Assembly: GCA_030673265.1 (NCBI GenBank)
Contig: DAOVJK010000182.1
Coordinates: 1 to 6,506, forward strand
Direction of reading: 5' to 3'
Source of the DNA: Pseudomonadota bacterium
GTDB lineage: Bacteria > Desulfobacterota > Desulfobulbia > Desulfobulbales > JAGXFP01
DNA length: 6,506 bases
This document shows, piece by piece, positions 4,691 to 6,506 of this stretch (within the stretch, counting starts at the first letter, position 1; each line of letters opens with the position of its first letter). A program made the position numbers and the translations under genes. The notes beneath the pieces were generated by a model. That model was not told where the DNA came from, did not search any database, and saw only the letters and a program-made list of their open reading frames with translations.

Positions 4691-6506
4691 TACTTGAAAT
4701 TACCGGTGACGATATATTCCTGCTCGATGATGCGGAACTTCGGACATTGATCGGTTACTTATGTGAAGCAGACTACCGCTCTAATGGTCTGTCCACTAAA
4801 GGAATAACATGGGGAGGCCATCAAGATGCAAGCGATGGTGGCTTGGATGTTGTTGTGCGAGGAATAGACCCCCCTCCTGCAAATAGCTTTGTCCCAAATT
4901 GCACAACCGGCTTTCAAGTAAAAAAACCCGATATGCCAAAAGGGGAAATACTCAGGGAAATGAAGCCCAATGGTCTATTGCGGGCAGAAATCAAAAACCT
5001 TATCCAGGAAAGCGGGGCATATGTAATTGTCAGTTCGGCCGGATCAACAACAGAGACCGCTTTAAAAAATCGTAACAAAGCAATGAGAGAAGCTGTAACA
5101 AGTGAAGAGAATCAACAGAATCTTCACTTAGAATTTATGGATCGTGGTCGTGTTGCAACTTGGGTGCGGAATCATCCTTTTCTAATTTTATGGGTGCGCA
5201 ATAAAATTGGTCGTTCGTTAAATGGATGGCGACCTTATGAAAACTGGGCGAATGCGCCAGGGGGTATTGAAGAAGAATACCTACTTGATGATGGCATCAG
5301 GCTGCATGATGGAAGCAAGCGGACAGGCGAAGGGATGTCTGTTGAAGAAGGTCTCCTAAAACTCAGATCAGCCCTTTCTGCGCCAGGCACTTCTATTCGA
5401 TTGGCTGGATTATCGGGGGTGGGCAAAACTCGGCTGGTTCAAGCAATCTTTGATGAAAGAATTGGAGAAAAAGCACAAAATCAATCTTTTGCATTTTATA
5501 CGGACACATCCTACGGCCCTGACCCTGATCCGATAAGATTTGCAGAGCAACTTATCGCTAGTAAAATTCGAGCAATACTTATCATTGATAATTGTCCTCC
5601 CGAACTTCATCGCCAATTAACACAAATCTGTGCCAAGTCACATAGCACTATTAGCCTTTTAACAGTCGAATACGACATTCGTGATGATCTGCCCGATGAA
5701 ACAAGTGTGTTCAGGGTGGAACCTGCCGGTGAAGCACTTATATATAAATTGATCAGGAAACGCTCCCCACACATTAGCCAGATAGATGCTCAGAGAATTG
5801 CATCCTTCTCTGGTGGCAATGCACGTGTTGCAATTGCTCTAGCTAATACCGTACAAGAAGGTGAAACTCTATCGTCTTTTCGTGATGATGATTTATTCGA
5901 AAGACTTTTCCGGCAGCGACATGACTCAAATGAAAGTCTTCTTGTTTCTGCTGAGGCATGCTCGCTTGTCTACTCATTTGAAGGAGTAGATGCTGATTCA
6001 GAAAAATCAGAGCTTAAGTTGTTGGCATCCCTTGTCAATAAGTCTGGGGCAGAGCTTTATCGGGATGTAGGTAAGCTTAAGGCACGGGACTTGATACAAT
6101 CACGCGGGGTTTGGAGAGCTTTACTCCCACACGCAATTGCCAATCGTCTTGCTATACGTGCCCTGGAATCCATACCAAGAAACACCATAGCTCAAACTTT
6201 TCTAAATAGTGGATCAGAGAGACTGATAAAGTCATTCACCCGGCGCCTAAATTATCTTCATGATTGCGAGGCCGCTCAAGATTTAGTGCATGAATGGTTG
6301 GCGCTCGATGGTTGGTTGGGAAAAGAAAATTGCAAGTTTAATGCTTTCGGAATGGAAGTTTTTAGAAACATTGCGCCGGTTTTACCGGAAAAAATATTGT
6401 CTGCAATAGAACGGGCTGCCAAAGGAGATGAAGGTAGATGGTTTACCTCTAGGGCCAACACCAATAATTATGAATTCGTCCGGCTTTTGCGGCATTTGGC
6501 ATACGA
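4681..6506 (+). CDS. PD-(D/E)xK-like nuclease fused to STAND NTPase, putative defence protein (3' end cut by window)
   Basis: An uninterrupted frame of 608 codons still open at the right edge. Residues 1-190 look like a restriction-endonuclease fold: DGGLDVVV (D56) followed by TGFQVKKP (Q79, K81) fits the D...(E/Q)xK nuclease core, with E29 a possible helix acidic residue. Family-like WVRNHPFLILWVRNKIG follows at about 161-177. A P-loop NTPase starts near 220: Walker A GLSGVGKT (243-250), Walker B AILIIDN (298-304, D303), a strand ending LLTVEYD (326-332), and SGGNARVA (377-384), which stands where STAND ATPases have their GxP-type motif. A probable winged-helix and helical region runs from about 390 to the edge. 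No membrane segment is seen. In STAND proteins the NTPase oligomerises when the C-terminal sensor meets its target, switching on the N-terminal effector; here that would be DNA cleavage. An Avs-like antiviral role is inferred. Start: the frame is open back to 4609 with another ATG at 4660 and a TTG at 4642; none has a Shine-Dalgarno sequence, and 4681 is chosen because family-like sequence begins there. GC is lower than in the neighbouring genes, suggesting an accessory gene. Confidence 0.85.
   Translation, partial: MSNLLEITGDDIFLLDDAELRTLIGYLCEADYRSNGLSTKGITWGGHQDASDGGLDVVVRGIDPPPANSFVPNCTTGFQVKKPDMPKGEILREMKPNGLLRAEIKNLIQESGAYVIVSSAGSTTETALKNRNKAMREAVTSEENQQNLHLEFMDRGRVATWVRNHPFLILWVRNKIGRSLNGWRPYENWANAPGGIEEEYLLDDGIRLHDGSKRTGEGMSVEEGLLKLRSALSAPGTSIRLAGLSGVGKTRLVQAIFDERIGEKAQNQSFAFYTDTSYGPDPDPIRFAEQLIASKIRAILIIDNCPPELHRQLTQICAKSHSTISLLTVEYDIRDDLPDETSVFRVEPAGEALIYKLIRKRSPHISQIDAQRIASFSGGNARVAIALANTVQEGETLSSFRDDDLFERLFRQRHDSNESLLVSAEACSLVYSFEGVDADSEKSELKLLASLVNKSGAELYRDVGKLKARDLIQSRGVWRALLPHAIANRLAIRALESIPRNTIAQTFLNSGSERLIKSFTRRLNYLHDCEAAQDLVHEWLALDGWLGKENCKFNAFGMEVFRNIAPVLPEKILSAIERAAKGDEGRWFTSRANTNNYEFVRLLRHLAY

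Noticed and set aside
5235..5616. Short minus-strand open frames within the STAND gene
   Set aside because: They lie opposite the Walker A and Walker B region of a continuous 608-codon frame and have no recognisable content.
1..6506. CRISPR array, tRNA, rRNA or insertion sequence
   Set aside because: No regularly spaced direct repeats, no cloverleaf-like sequence and no transposase-like coding sequence were found in reading the window on both strands.

Overview
The window looks like a chromosome segment of a Desulfobacterota-type bacterium (the former Deltaproteobacteria). This is inferred from the gene set only: a small assimilatory-type sulfite reductase of the kind known from Desulfovibrio and Desulfuromonas, a bacterial Ste24-like M48 protease, a LIV-1-like ZIP transporter and a DUF4080-type radical SAM protein. 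The genus cannot be read from the sequence.

Layout. Positions 1-2593 hold a compact minus-strand unit, transcribed right to left: a Ste24-like membrane metalloprotease (2593-1340), a 217-aa siroheme/[4Fe-4S] sulfite reductase (1325-672) and a ZIP-family metal transporter (644-1, cut by the left edge). The gaps are about 14 and 27 nt and two of the starts have visible Shine-Dalgarno sequences, so co-transcription is likely. A divergent intergenic region (2594-2883) follows. It holds a 15-bp palindrome and, next to the plus-strand gene, a roughly 110-nt block of nested inverted repeats that looks like a dispersed structured repeat or an attenuator-like leader. Positions 2884-4548 encode a plus-strand B12-binding-type radical SAM enzyme with a DUF4080-like C-terminal region. 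After a 132-nt AT-rich gap with good sigma70-like promoter hexamers, base composition drops and a large plus-strand gene begins at 4681. It stays open to the right edge (at least 608 codons).

That last gene is the most interesting item. It encodes a PD-(D/E)xK-like nuclease domain (D56, Q79-x-K81) fused to a STAND-type P-loop NTPase (Walker A at residues 243-250, Walker B ending at D303) and an open-ended, probably helical C-terminal region. The nuclease-STAND order resembles Avs-type antiviral sensors. The N-terminal sequence seems to belong to a separate, poorly characterised family, so an anti-phage or other abortive-defence role is an inference.

Working together: the minus-strand genes could link metal supply (ZIP) with an iron-rich enzyme (sulfite reductase) and membrane protein turnover (Ste24), although that grouping is unusual. 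The radical SAM gene stands alone. The STAND gene is probably an independently transcribed accessory gene. No tRNA, rRNA, CRISPR array, insertion sequence or convincing intrinsic terminator was seen.
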